From positions 83,843 through 147,842 of the forward strand of contig URGP01000002.1 in assembly GCA_900547395.1 (NCBI GenBank): 64,000 nucleotides of DNA, written 5' to 3'. Of the stretch, positions 54,501 through 61,505 are shown piece after piece. The translations under genes and the position numbers were made by a program. The stretch comes from an uncultured Opitutales bacterium. Lineage in GTDB: Bacteria > Verrucomicrobiota > Verrucomicrobiia > Opitutales > Intestinicryptomonadaceae. Below the pieces are notes generated by a model. It saw nothing but the letters and a program-made list of their open reading frames with translations, searched no databases and was not told the origin of the DNA. Numbering within the stretch: position 1 is the stretch's first letter; each line of letters opens with the position of its first letter.

Positions 54501-56480
54501 TGCAACAACTTCAAATGTTGCAGTTTCGCCCTTTGATACAACTTTGTCGGCAATGTCTTTTGATATTGTTATTGCTGAATCGTTAACAAGCAATACAGAC
54601 GGAGTTGTTTCAACTGTTGTACCATTTTTAGATGTAACAGCACACTTATAAAGATAGCGATTCATACTGCTATCAACCGGGAATTCCAATGTTGACGATG
54701 TAGCACCTTCTATTTCAGTATAAGTTGAGCCATAATCTGTTGAAACATACCATTTGAAAGATGGATCACTTGCATCGTGCGTAGCTTTTAAATACGCATA
54801 ACCACCATTATTTATTGTTGCTTGTGTTGTTTGAAGTGATGCCGATGTTACGGTTTTATTTTCAGACAATGTAACTTCTGTTGAATTTATGCTTACACCA
54901 TCGCAAACATTGCTAATAACACAACGATATTTTGTGTTATCTAAGTCTGATTGGCAATTTTCAAAAGTTAGTGTAGATGATGTTGCGTCAGCGATATTTT
55001 CCCATTCACTATTTGAATTTAATTTTTGCCATTGATATGCGATCTTACCAGCTCTACTTGTTGCAGAAGCATTAAATGAAATATTATCTCCTATATTAAA
55101 AATTTTATCTGTAATTTGAGTTGATATTTCAGGTTCTATGTATTCGTATGCACCAATCGTTGTATATGTTTGTCGTGTTCCTAAACGTGTGAATCCGCGA
55201 GCATCTATCGTAGGAACATTATCATTCATTGCATTGCTTAAACCAGCATTACGTGCTGAGCTATCTATTGCGACCGGAATTGTTTGTACATTTCCTCCAT
55301 AGTAACCAAGCGTTCCAAGTTTTGGATCGACGATTATTACATTTTTATATGTCCCATAACCTGTATAACCACCTTTTATTATACAGTTATTAATTATCGG
55401 CTTACAATCATATGAACTGTTGTTGATTTCATTATTATCATTATCCCAAATAATACAATTAACTAGTTCTGGGATAGAAGATTTAAAATTATAAAGTCCT
55501 CCACCATCAGAGATTGATTCTTCTTCCTGATATTCCGGATTATGAGAACTAGCATAAGCATATGATGATAGATGATTTTTACTAAAGGTACAATTCGTTA
55601 ATATTGGAGAAGATGAATTATTATACATCCCTCCACCATAAGAACGAGTGTTTGCCATAGTACTATTATAATCAGATTCTCGCGAAATTGAACTAGCCTC
55701 ATTGGAAAAAAAAGAACAATTAGTTAATCTTGGGGAAGATGAATTATTGTACATCCCTCCCCCATAAGAATAAACATGAGTAGATGTTGCGTTTGAATTA
55801 GCGTAATTATATTCAAAAATACAATTTATCAGTATTGGATTTGAGAAATCATTATACATACCACCTCCGTAAGCGCTACGATCTCTTAGCCCATTTCCTC
55901 CACAATATGCTTTATTCGAAAAAAAGGTACAATTCTTTAGAGTTGGATTAGAATGGAAATTGTAGATTCCTCCGCCAAAAATCTCAATGTCGTAATACGA
56001 GTCTATGTTATATTCAGCCTTGTTAGCATAAAACATACAATTTGTGATTTCAGGACTTGCGTAGTAGTTATACATACCAGCTCCCCTAGCTGATGAACCT
56101 TCCTGATACCCGTTTTTCATTGTTACATTATCTAATTTTGCACTATTTGTAAGCTGATTTAATGAAGTATAATTATTATAGAAAACTCTATACTTACCTT
56201 CGCCATCAAGGATTGTATTGTTGCCAGATACACGTTGGTCTTTTGATGTTTCTGTTCCTGCAAAACCACCGTAAATTGCAACGTTATTTTTCATGGTCAT
56301 TGCACTACCATGTTTATATGTACCTTTGGCTATCCACACTTCCGATGGACTTTCAGAAGTTGCAACACTTGCAGCAGCATCTATAGCCGACTGAACATTT
56401 GCATAAGCATTTGACCAGGAAGAACCGTCCTTATAGCCTGCTCCTGTTTCTGTCACATAAAAAATTTGCCCCGCAAACAA
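51525..56480 (-). CDS. Giant surface protein: beta-helix, Ig-like repeats, InlB-like and repeated C-terminal domains
   Basis: 1651 codons without a stop; the only in-frame start-like codon at the 5' end is a TTG at 56480 (MFAGQIFYV), which gives no signal peptide. The signal peptide is encoded one frame away (see 56481-56524). Order of parts: right-handed beta-helix (about 10-450) with six units of the type GGGMYNNSSSP...TNCTF at about 133-345, ending like choice-of-anchor Q proteins (DPKLGTLGYYGG, TIGAYEY); five Ig-like domains (about 452-905) each with YQWQ or KWY and YxCVI; an InlB/Listeria-type repeat (about 905-985, FDKWVGDV...ITATYVE); a domain beginning FGEPVVYPNI; two AGWN repeats; two nearly identical FGEPVVYPNVSMT domains; and a C-terminal domain typical of Verrucomicrobiota exported proteins (FAKWADDNKLTG, NLEKYAFGLDAS). 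No PEP-CTERM tail. Probably an adhesin or glycan-binding surface protein; no enzyme motif is evident. Its 5' two thirds look more AT-rich than the neighbours. Confidence 0.85.
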   Translation of the reverse strand: MFAGQIFYVTETGAGYKDGSSWSNAYANVQSAIDAAASVATSESPSEVWIAKGTYKHGSAMTMKNNVAIYGGFAGTETSKDQRVSGNNTILDGEGKYRVFYNNYTSLNQLTNSAKLDNVTMKNGYQEGSSARGAGMYNYYASPEITNCMFYANKAEYNIDSYYDIEIFGGGIYNFHSNPTLKNCTFFSNKAYCGGNGLRDRSAYGGGMYNDFSNPILINCIFEYNYANSNATSTHVYSYGGGMYNNSSSPRLTNCSFFSNEASSISRESDYNSTMANTRSYGGGMYNNSSSPILTNCTFSKNHLSSYAYASSHNPEYQEEESISDGGGLYNFKSSIPELVNCIIWDNDNNEINNSSYDCKPIINNCIIKGGYTGYGTYKNVIIVDPKLGTLGYYGGNVQTIPVAIDSSARNAGLSNAMNDNVPTIDARGFTRLGTRQTYTTIGAYEYIEPEISTQITDKIFNIGDNISFNASATSRAGKIAYQWQKLNSNSEWENIADATSSTLTFENCQSDLDNTKYRCVISNVCDGVSINSTEVTLSENKTVTSASLQTTQATINNGGYAYLKATHDASDPSFKWYVSTDYGSTYTEIEGATSSTLEFPVDSSMNRYLYKCAVTSKNGTTVETTPSVLLVNDSAITISKDIADKVVSKGETATFEVVATSESNLTYQWQVSSDKGTTWSNLENEKTSTLSLSITDHSFDGNYYRLKIDNGCGYIYSKSAKLTVYRYTTITEQPVNSYTFEGNTATFSVGADYSGVLTYQWQEKVDGAWVIVEGATSATLSIPDMQESYNGRTFRCVITNGNTALLSDEVILSLATDATITTQPSSIDVAYIGKQAVFSVEVSGYNLTYQWYVIGGYGTQEAQAIEGATSSTLAIDVDENILQNTYYCVINDTKNTLTTSKVSVGSVKEATVFTLTVENGTGSGTYEADDEITIVANEPQDGMVFDKWVGDVENVADVTASTTTIKMPSKNATITATYVEKPVASNDPFGEPVVYPNIQMTILGEVDFFGSPANEGCVVGAYVGDELRGKTTVISFNGKAFVNLTINVSTNGEEVKFKIWNPEDDSISDATADSVVSATSGEVLGSMDSPFQIVFANNIIELPLTLNAGWNQVSFNVGLDSLNIRTILGDIINSVALVQGNGKSFNPSWPDALNTLTSFDNTSGFWIKMNTASSIILTGTSLDLASNVISLKAGWNNIGYTPSTAGAIRTVLATALADGKIERIINANGNFAPSTPDVLNSLKEMKPGAGYWVKATADTTITFDEPPATAQVATFSFRRTISLSASDNFGEPVVYPNVSMTIMADVQIDGKSVPSNSVVGVFAGNELRGKSTVIDFEGKTLANLTINVNTDGEVLTFKLWNASTGETVDIPNVSVSAKAGDASYSYPNDMLILNVASSSGSEDDSEITTSENFGEPVVYPNVSMTIMADVQIDGKSVPANSVVGVFAGNELRGKSAVINFEGKTLANLTINVNTDGEALTFKLWNSSTGKTVDIPNVSVSAKSGDASYSYPNDMLVLNITTAVELTGFAKWADDNKLTGDNAFSSATPHNDGITNLEKYAFGLDASKATSYGANGNFKHSVEGGVASFQFPVRKDASDISVKLMMSNDMSNWEEADAVSIGESGEFNLFNYSAPVPVNGKLFFKLKVLEK
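51919..52615 (-). repeat. Tandem near-identical domain repeat inside the giant gene
   Basis: Two copies of a domain of about 105 residues, roughly 51919-52242 and 52290-52615, are nearly the same at DNA level over most of their length (FGEPVVYPNVSMT to SYSYPNDML). Differences are mostly single bases. A third, diverged copy lies at about 53190-53520. Confidence 0.85.
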
Positions 56481-56524
56481 ATTTGACGTTAATAAAAAAA
56501 GCTTAATAATATAAAATTTTTCAT
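56481..56524 (-). other. Out-of-frame signal peptide of the giant surface gene with a seven-T tract
   Basis: From the ATG at 56524 the minus strand reads MKNFILLSFF and then stops (TAT TAA) immediately after a run of seven T (56494-56500). With one extra T it would read on as LLTSNLFA-GQIFYV into the 1651-codon ORF, giving an ideal Sec signal peptide with an Ala cleavage site. The in-frame sequence upstream of 56480 has no ATG or GTG before a TAG. The locus as given is therefore off by a single base, either by homopolymer slippage (phase variation) or by sequencing error. Confidence 0.85.
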
Positions 56525-56547
56525 ATTTTTTTAGATATTTACACGTC

Positions 56548-56561
56548 TACATAAATAAGAC
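56548..56561 (-). promoter_or_regulatory. Second copy of the 14-bp element
   Basis: Identical to 646-659 (TACATAAATAAGAC on the plus strand), 23 bp before the ATG at 56524. It may be part of the promoter of the giant gene. The rest of 56525-56749 is very AT-rich and carries no gene. Confidence 0.35.
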
Positions 56562-56749
56562 TATTTTTATATTTTTGTTTATATTTACTACCACAATCTA
56601 CTAATAACTTGCGATTGCCTTCTTTTATAACAAGACAATCACCAAACCCCATATTTATCATTTTATATTCATTTTATAAAAATAAACAATATGCTAAAAT
56701 AAAAATTTTATTTTACCTATTTAGTATATTATTTTCATTTAGATTCTTA

Positions 56750-57394
56750 TTAATTTCGACGTCTTGCAATGCTTAGCATTGCAACCAATGCGCCGAAGAT
56801 TGCTGCGTAGGTTGAGGGTTCGGGAACGACGGTAACGTTGCCGTTTAGCATTGTATAAGTGTCGTCAACTGTTCCATCTTCCGTTGACTTGGTTAGAAGG
56901 CGCCATGTCCACGGATTGTTGTTTGTTTCGGGAATGACCCATTCCATGCCTCCGCTTTTGTTGCCATTATCCATTGATGGAGTAAAAAGCATAAACTCGT
57001 CTTTTAGCGCGATTGTTTCACCTCCTGTCCACACCAATATTGCGGCTTCTTCGCCGCCGACAAAGCCGTAGTCTTTATTATCGAAAATCCAGTCGCTTTT
57101 TGAAAACGCCGTCATATATCCGCCGTCGTCTTCGAGCTTGCCCGTTACCAATGTCTTATATGAATTTGACGAATTTAAAAATTCGCCCTTTGCGATTTTA
57201 TCCCCCTCGTACAATTTAAAGCCGGAAAAGCCGATGTTGTTTACGTCAACGATAAATGCAAAGTTATACGCCTCGGTGACTAAGCTCCCGTCGGCATTGA
57301 AAAAGTCTGCGCCGGCAAAGTCTATTTGCCATTTTGCAAACGATATTGTTGACAGCGTTAAAGCGGCGATAATTCCAAGTATTTGTTTTTTCAT
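56750..57394 (-). CDS. PEP-CTERM sorting domain protein
   Basis: 214 residues. A Sec signal peptide (about 1-19, ending ISFA) and a C-terminal PEP-CTERM signal of 25 residues: VPEPSTYAAIFGAL, a hydrophobic stretch and the basic end ARRRN (190-214). Proteins of this type are cleaved at or near the PEP motif by exosortase and delivered to the surface. The body is beta-rich with WTGGE and WRLLTKST segments and no catalytic motif. The matching exosortase is 1.5 kb away. Confidence 0.92.
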   Translation of the reverse strand: MKKQILGIIAALTLSTISFAKWQIDFAGADFFNADGSLVTEAYNFAFIVDVNNIGFSGFKLYEGDKIAKGEFLNSSNSYKTLVTGKLEDDGGYMTAFSKSDWIFDNKDYGFVGGEEAAILVWTGGETIALKDEFMLFTPSMDNGNKSGGMEWVIPETNNNPWTWRLLTKSTEDGTVDDTYTMLNGNVTVVPEPSTYAAIFGALVAMLSIARRRN

Positions 57395-57406
57395 AATGGT
57401 TCTTTG

Positions 57407-58528
57407 TTATTTTGTTAAAGTGTATGGTGGATAAAATACGCATCTTGAAATTTCGGGTGCACCCTGCGGTTTCTTTTGAATTATAATGCCCGCACCCGCC
57501 TTTAAAACGTCTTCATCGGCGTTTTCCTTGCCGCTATCCAGCCAACAGCAGGTTGTGCCTCTGTTTCTGAAATAGTAGGAATTTGACGGCAGACGGTTTA
57601 GTTCTCCGCTATCGTTTGAATAGTAAAACAAAGTGTCTTCTGCGGCATTTACCCTGCCCTCTGAAACTTTGAAAGCCCCGCTATCAACCAAGCATTCGGT
57701 CAAGTCCGAAAGTTTTATGTCAACAACCGACGGAACTACGAGATAGTTGTCTTGGTTTTGCGCATTTTCGCCATCGCCGCCCGCAAAAACTTCAAACGAT
57801 GTCGCGCACATAGGAACTACGCCTGAAAAATTCACGTCCGCCGAAGAATCGGACGGTTGGCGAACAACAAAAAACGTATTCGGCTCAACAACATCCAAAT
57901 CTGCGGAATTGCCGTTGCCGTCCCGCCAGCCGATATCATCTCCCCTTTCCCTGTAATAGTACGATTTTGAATAGGCGTTGTTTGCGCCAATCGGACATTC
58001 AACGCCGTTTTCCCCGAAATTCGTAAATTTCCAAATAACGGAAGCCCCCGCCTTTGAAACTCTGCCTGTGGACTTGGTAAGACCGCCGCCGTCTGGGAAC
58101 AAGGTATCAAACGTCCAATGCGGTATAATTTCAAAAGTGTCGTTTACCGAAACCAAAGACAATTCTGTGGACGAAATGGAAATTTCAACACCGTTTTCGC
58201 TGTTTGCAACTATGTCAAACCAAGCACCCTCCAAATTTCCAGAGGTGAATTTCAAATAAAAATGCTCCAACTGAACGTCGCCGTCATAAACAAATTGGTT
58301 TATAACCCAGTTTGGCGAAGTCGATGGGGCTATCAATGAACTTTTCACATCTATTTTTCTCACAACACCCTTAAACACGACATCTCTTGTTGAAACAATG
58401 CCCACATAAGTATCGCCGTTGGCGGGACAATTTACGGAAAACGCCGCCCATACGGGGCTTTCCACACTCTCCGAATAGCCAAATAAAACCGCGCTTAAAG
58501 CGCACAATGAAGCCAACACTTTTTTCAT
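57407..58528 (-). CDS. TIGR02597-like exported protein
   Basis: 373 residues with a signal peptide (about 1-19). The mature region has the pattern I associate with the Verrucomicrobia paralogous family TIGR02597: PVWAAFSVNCPANGDTYVGI at the start, a repeated YYxRxRG...GWRDGNG / YYFRNRGTTCCWLDSG pair (about 186-203 and 325-341), PNTFFVVRQ and AGAGIIIQKK. No PEP-CTERM and no enzymatic motif. Function is unknown. It ends 13 bp before the PEP-CTERM gene start, so both may share one transcript. Family match is from memory of the pattern. Confidence 0.65.
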   Translation of the reverse strand: MKKVLASLCALSAVLFGYSESVESPVWAAFSVNCPANGDTYVGIVSTRDVVFKGVVRKIDVKSSLIAPSTSPNWVINQFVYDGDVQLEHFYLKFTSGNLEGAWFDIVANSENGVEISISSTELSLVSVNDTFEIIPHWTFDTLFPDGGGLTKSTGRVSKAGASVIWKFTNFGENGVECPIGANNAYSKSYYYRERGDDIGWRDGNGNSADLDVVEPNTFFVVRQPSDSSADVNFSGVVPMCATSFEVFAGGDGENAQNQDNYLVVPSVVDIKLSDLTECLVDSGAFKVSEGRVNAAEDTLFYYSNDSGELNRLPSNSYYFRNRGTTCCWLDSGKENADEDVLKAGAGIIIQKKPQGAPEISRCVFYPPYTLTK

Positions 58529-58570
58529 AGAATTTTATCCTTAATTGTAAAAAATTTATGAAAAAAATAT

Positions 58571-58590
58571 GCGTATTAAGAATACGGTTG
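58571..58590. repeat. Inverted repeat, left copy
   Basis: GCGTATTAAGAATACGGTTG. It is the reverse complement of 58717-58736 except for the first bases, and is itself a hairpin (CGTATT-AAG-AATACG). Confidence 0.75.
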
Positions 58591-58716
58591 TCAATCAAAA
58601 ATATAAGTTGTTTATTCTAAGCAATATTTGAAAATAGATTTTGCGGGTTGTCTTGATTTTGTTTTGTTTTAAAAAATTAAGTTTTTGATTTTAAGCATAT
58701 TGCGCTAATAAAAAAA

Positions 58717-58736
58717 CAACCGTATTCTTAATACGG
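58717..58736. repeat. Inverted repeat, right copy
   Basis: CAACCGTATTCTTAATACGG, matching the left copy in inverted orientation 126 bp away, and also self-complementary (CCGTATT-CTT-AATACGG). Confidence 0.75.
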
Positions 58737-58749
58737 CTACCAAAATGCT

Positions 58750-58790
58750 GAAATCCCTTTTAAATAAAAGGGATTTCGGGCGTTTTTTAA
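58750..58790 (+). terminator. Terminator-like hairpin of unknown use
   Basis: Perfect 12-bp stem GAAATCCCTTTT/AAAAGGGATTTC with loop AAAT, then GGGCG and six T in plus orientation. There is no plus-strand gene upstream, so it may end a small RNA from this intergenic region or be antisense to the exosortase end. Confidence 0.5.
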
Positions 58791-58867
58791 CATCGGCAAA
58801 ACTTAAACAGAGCAATTAACAAATTTCAGCCGCCTTTTTGCCGATTTATTTTATAATGTGCGCAAAA

Positions 58868-59866
58868 TCAATCATTACCGCGGCCGTTTTCCTTGTCGCG
58901 AAATTCGGGCGGCACTGCGCTGAATTGGAAAATAGGCATAAGCAGCAGAAGGCAGACAATCGTCATAATCATCACAAAATAGCCTGCCGCGTCATGCACG
59001 AAGCCGCTGATTGAATCGGGCCCGTTTGTGTAAGCCCAAAATGAAAGGAACATCGCCCTTATCACGTTGTTAACAAATGCAAAGAGCATTGAAAACGCCA
59101 CAAGCAGGACTTTCTTCCAAAGTTTATCCAAAAACACTGCGGCAAGGAATGACCCTGCGAAGAGGCAAGCGGTTAGTGAGCGTATGCCGCTGCAAGCGTC
59201 CGCCACGCCCACAGAGCCGTTCGGGAAAGTCAGCGTATTTCCGCTCAATGTCACGACGTAACCAAGCATATCCATTACGTTATATACTATTGCCGCAACT
59301 ATGCTTAGTAAAAACAAGCTAATTTTGTTTTCTATCACTTCAAATATCGGAGCCGACACAAGCCAGGCAAAGCACGGGAACATGAAAAGCCCCGCGAATT
59401 TTACGCGCTCCCCTACGGGCATCAGGCTTCCCGAAAGATTTTTTTCCCCCGCGAAAAACGCCATTGCAAACGCCGAGAACGAAAAGCCGAAAGTCGCAAT
59501 AAATGTGGGCGCGCCGAAGTTTGACGACACCGCATAAAAGAAGACGCCGAACAAATAAGTTGTTATTCCGCAAAAGAACATCGCGCCGAAAAACAAAATT
59601 ATAAGAATGTCGGCTACGGAATATTTTTTACTTTCTACGGACGGATTTTTAAAGTATCCGAAAATTTTGCCCCATCTGTCGTACAAAACATACAAGGCGA
59701 AAAACGGCATCAAATATCCGAAGGCGTAGTCCTGCCTGCCGCTCCAATTTTTTGACAGAGGCTCTATTATCGCGGCGACCATCACAAGCGCACAAAAGGC
59801 AAACAAAATTGCGATTTTCGGCATTTTGAAAAATTCGTATTTTTCCAAGAATTTGGGAAGTTTCAT
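58868..59866 (-). CDS. Exosortase
   Basis: 332 residues, about eight transmembrane segments. Membrane transpeptidase that recognises PEP-CTERM proteins. The catalytic triad of the exosortase/archaeosortase family is present: Cys225 in VADACSGIRSL, Arg270 in NNVIRAMFLSFWA and His291 in GFVHDAAGY. N-terminal FGYLMPFFALYVLYDRW (about 49-65) also fits. The gene overlaps the upstream EpsI-like gene by 4 bp. The adjacent PEP-CTERM protein is its likely substrate. Subclass of exosortase not assigned. Confidence 0.94.
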   Translation of the reverse strand: MKLPKFLEKYEFFKMPKIAILFAFCALVMVAAIIEPLSKNWSGRQDYAFGYLMPFFALYVLYDRWGKIFGYFKNPSVESKKYSVADILIILFFGAMFFCGITTYLFGVFFYAVSSNFGAPTFIATFGFSFSAFAMAFFAGEKNLSGSLMPVGERVKFAGLFMFPCFAWLVSAPIFEVIENKISLFLLSIVAAIVYNVMDMLGYVVTLSGNTLTFPNGSVGVADACSGIRSLTACLFAGSFLAAVFLDKLWKKVLLVAFSMLFAFVNNVIRAMFLSFWAYTNGPDSISGFVHDAAGYFVMIMTIVCLLLLMPIFQFSAVPPEFRDKENGRGND

Positions 59867-60600
59867 TTTTCTGCCTCCGTTTCGCCGTCCTTTTCAAATA
59901 AAACAAGTTCGCCCAATGCGTTTAGGATTTTCTGAAAATCTGCATCTTCAAATATTTCTTCTATTGGAGAAGAGGAGTCAACCCTTACGAAGTACTGCTC
60001 GGGTATGCCCTCTTTGCTTTGCCTGATCATATTTTGCACATACTTTGTCGGGCTTGGGATTGAAGTTTCGCCACTGCCGAAATCGTAGGCTTTGCCGTTT
60101 ACGACATACCAATAGGCAACTTTTCGATTTTGGACTTCGCCGCTTGGATTTTTTATTTCAAATTCGCGCTTGTAAAAGGGCTTAAGTTTTTTTCCGCCCA
60201 CAGAAAATACATTGCCGTCGGATTTTTTATCCTTTAAATTTTTCCAGCCGTTGCGCACCCAGCAGTTGTCGGGAACGTGCGTGGAAGCCTTTGCGACAGA
60301 CTCCTTGCCCTGCGCCCAGTATGAAATGTAAAGAGTGAACTCAGATTTCCCCGAAGTGTATTTTCGCGACAAATATTCGTTTACCGAAAGCAAGTTTTCA
60401 CTCGCCCTTTGGACTTCTTCGGTTGCCCCAAGCGGAGTGTCTTCCCCTTTCCATTTGCCCGACTGCATGGGGACTGCCAAAGCCAAGTGCCCTTCGGGCT
60501 TGGGGGGCATTAGAGTTTTAGAAGTGCGCACGCCGACTGCCATCAAAACGATTGCAACCATTGCGGCGAGAAAAGAAAATATCGCGATGATTTTTGCCAT
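59863..60600 (-). CDS. EpsI-like exosortase-associated protein (DUF3485)
   Basis: 245 residues with one N-terminal membrane segment (about 5-23) and an extracytoplasmic domain like EpsI: YISYWAQGKESVAKASTHVPDNCWVRNGW (about 92-120), where the His-x-Pro-x-x-Cys pattern is typical, and YWYVVNGKAYDFG. In many bacteria this domain is fused to, or encoded next to, exosortase. Here it is a separate gene coupled by a 4-bp overlap. Its biochemical role is not known. Confidence 0.86.
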   Translation of the reverse strand: MAKIIAIFSFLAAMVAIVLMAVGVRTSKTLMPPKPEGHLALAVPMQSGKWKGEDTPLGATEEVQRASENLLSVNEYLSRKYTSGKSEFTLYISYWAQGKESVAKASTHVPDNCWVRNGWKNLKDKKSDGNVFSVGGKKLKPFYKREFEIKNPSGEVQNRKVAYWYVVNGKAYDFGSGETSIPSPTKYVQNMIRQSKEGIPEQYFVRVDSSSPIEEIFEDADFQKILNALGELVLFEKDGETEAEK

Positions 60601-60654
60601 AAATAAAAATTTTCACTATTCTTTTTTAGCGGAGTAAAATCTTCAACACAAAAA

Positions 60655-61488
60655 TTAGTTTGCGAATTTATTAAACCGCATCCATTCCAAAAGCAAATCC
60701 GTCCACGCACTTGCGGGAACACCCTTTATGCGCAAATCGTAGCCGTGTCCGCCCTTGTGGAAATAATGGAAATCGACAGGCACTCCGAATTTGCGAAGCG
60801 CAAGCATATATGACACAGAGCTTGCCTCGTAAGCCTTGTCGTCCTGAGTCTGCATTATAAACGCACGGGGAGATTTTTCCGACGCCCTGATTTCAGGAAA
60901 CAATTCGAGAGTTTCTTTGTCCGCCAAATATGCGGGATATATCAAGACTGAAAATGCCGCCTTTTTCGGAAAATCGTCCGCATCGTCAAGCTTTTCATAA
61001 AAATCCATATCCTCGTTTGAAAGACGCGCCGCCAAATGACCGCCCGCGCTGAAACCCATCACGCCGATTTTTTCAGGGTCGATATTGAGAACTTTTGCGT
61101 TTTTATATATCAGGCGCATTGCGCGCCGGGCGTCCTGCAACGCTCCGTCGCGGTTGTCGGGCAGGCGGTAGGCAAGCACAAAGCAGGCAAGCCCGTTTTT
61201 TGACAAGAATTTTGCGGCCGGAACTGCGTCTTTTTGGAGAGCAAGCTGTCTGTATCCCCCGCCGCCCAAGATGAGGACTGCCGCAGTCGGTTCGCCATTA
61301 TTGTTTTCAGCCTTAAAATACCGCATAAAAGGAAAAGCAATTTCACTATATCGCTCTTCCACCCCTCCGCCAACGTTTTTTGAAGATTTGGCGGCATAGG
61401 GCATCTTTTCGCCGTCCCAAATATAGACGTCTTTGGGAAACGCAAAAGACGGGCAAACCAAGCAAAATAAGAGAAAAAGCTTTCCCAT
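60655..61488 (-). CDS. Exported alpha/beta-hydrolase (esterase), paralog 2
   Basis: 277 residues from the ATG at 61488; the frame extends to a start at 61509 that overlaps the neighbour. The N-terminus is a signal peptide (about 1-19, ending SFAFPKD). The fold is of the BD-FAE/acetyl-esterase type: oxyanion loop LILGGGGYRQLA (about 71-82), nucleophile in VMGFSAGGHLAARL (Ser about 147), Asp in AFIMQTQDDKAY (about 219-230) and His in FHKGGHGYDL (about 253). It probably removes acyl groups from plant or host glycans. Closely related to the upstream gene. Confidence 0.87.
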   Translation of the reverse strand: MGKLFLLFCLVCPSFAFPKDVYIWDGEKMPYAAKSSKNVGGGVEERYSEIAFPFMRYFKAENNNGEPTAAVLILGGGGYRQLALQKDAVPAAKFLSKNGLACFVLAYRLPDNRDGALQDARRAMRLIYKNAKVLNIDPEKIGVMGFSAGGHLAARLSNEDMDFYEKLDDADDFPKKAAFSVLIYPAYLADKETLELFPEIRASEKSPRAFIMQTQDDKAYEASSVSYMLALRKFGVPVDFHYFHKGGHGYDLRIKGVPASAWTDLLLEWMRFNKFAN

Positions 61489-61505
61489 ATGCAATAAACA
61501 AGAAA

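Larger units (their letters stand above)
58529..58867. other. Intergenic region with inverted repeats and hairpins
   Basis: 339 bp without a gene. It contains the inverted repeat pair 58571-58590 / 58717-58736 and a perfect hairpin at 58750-58777 followed by a T run. The minus-strand leader of the TIGR02597-like gene and the end region of the exosortase gene lie here. Confidence 0.6.
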
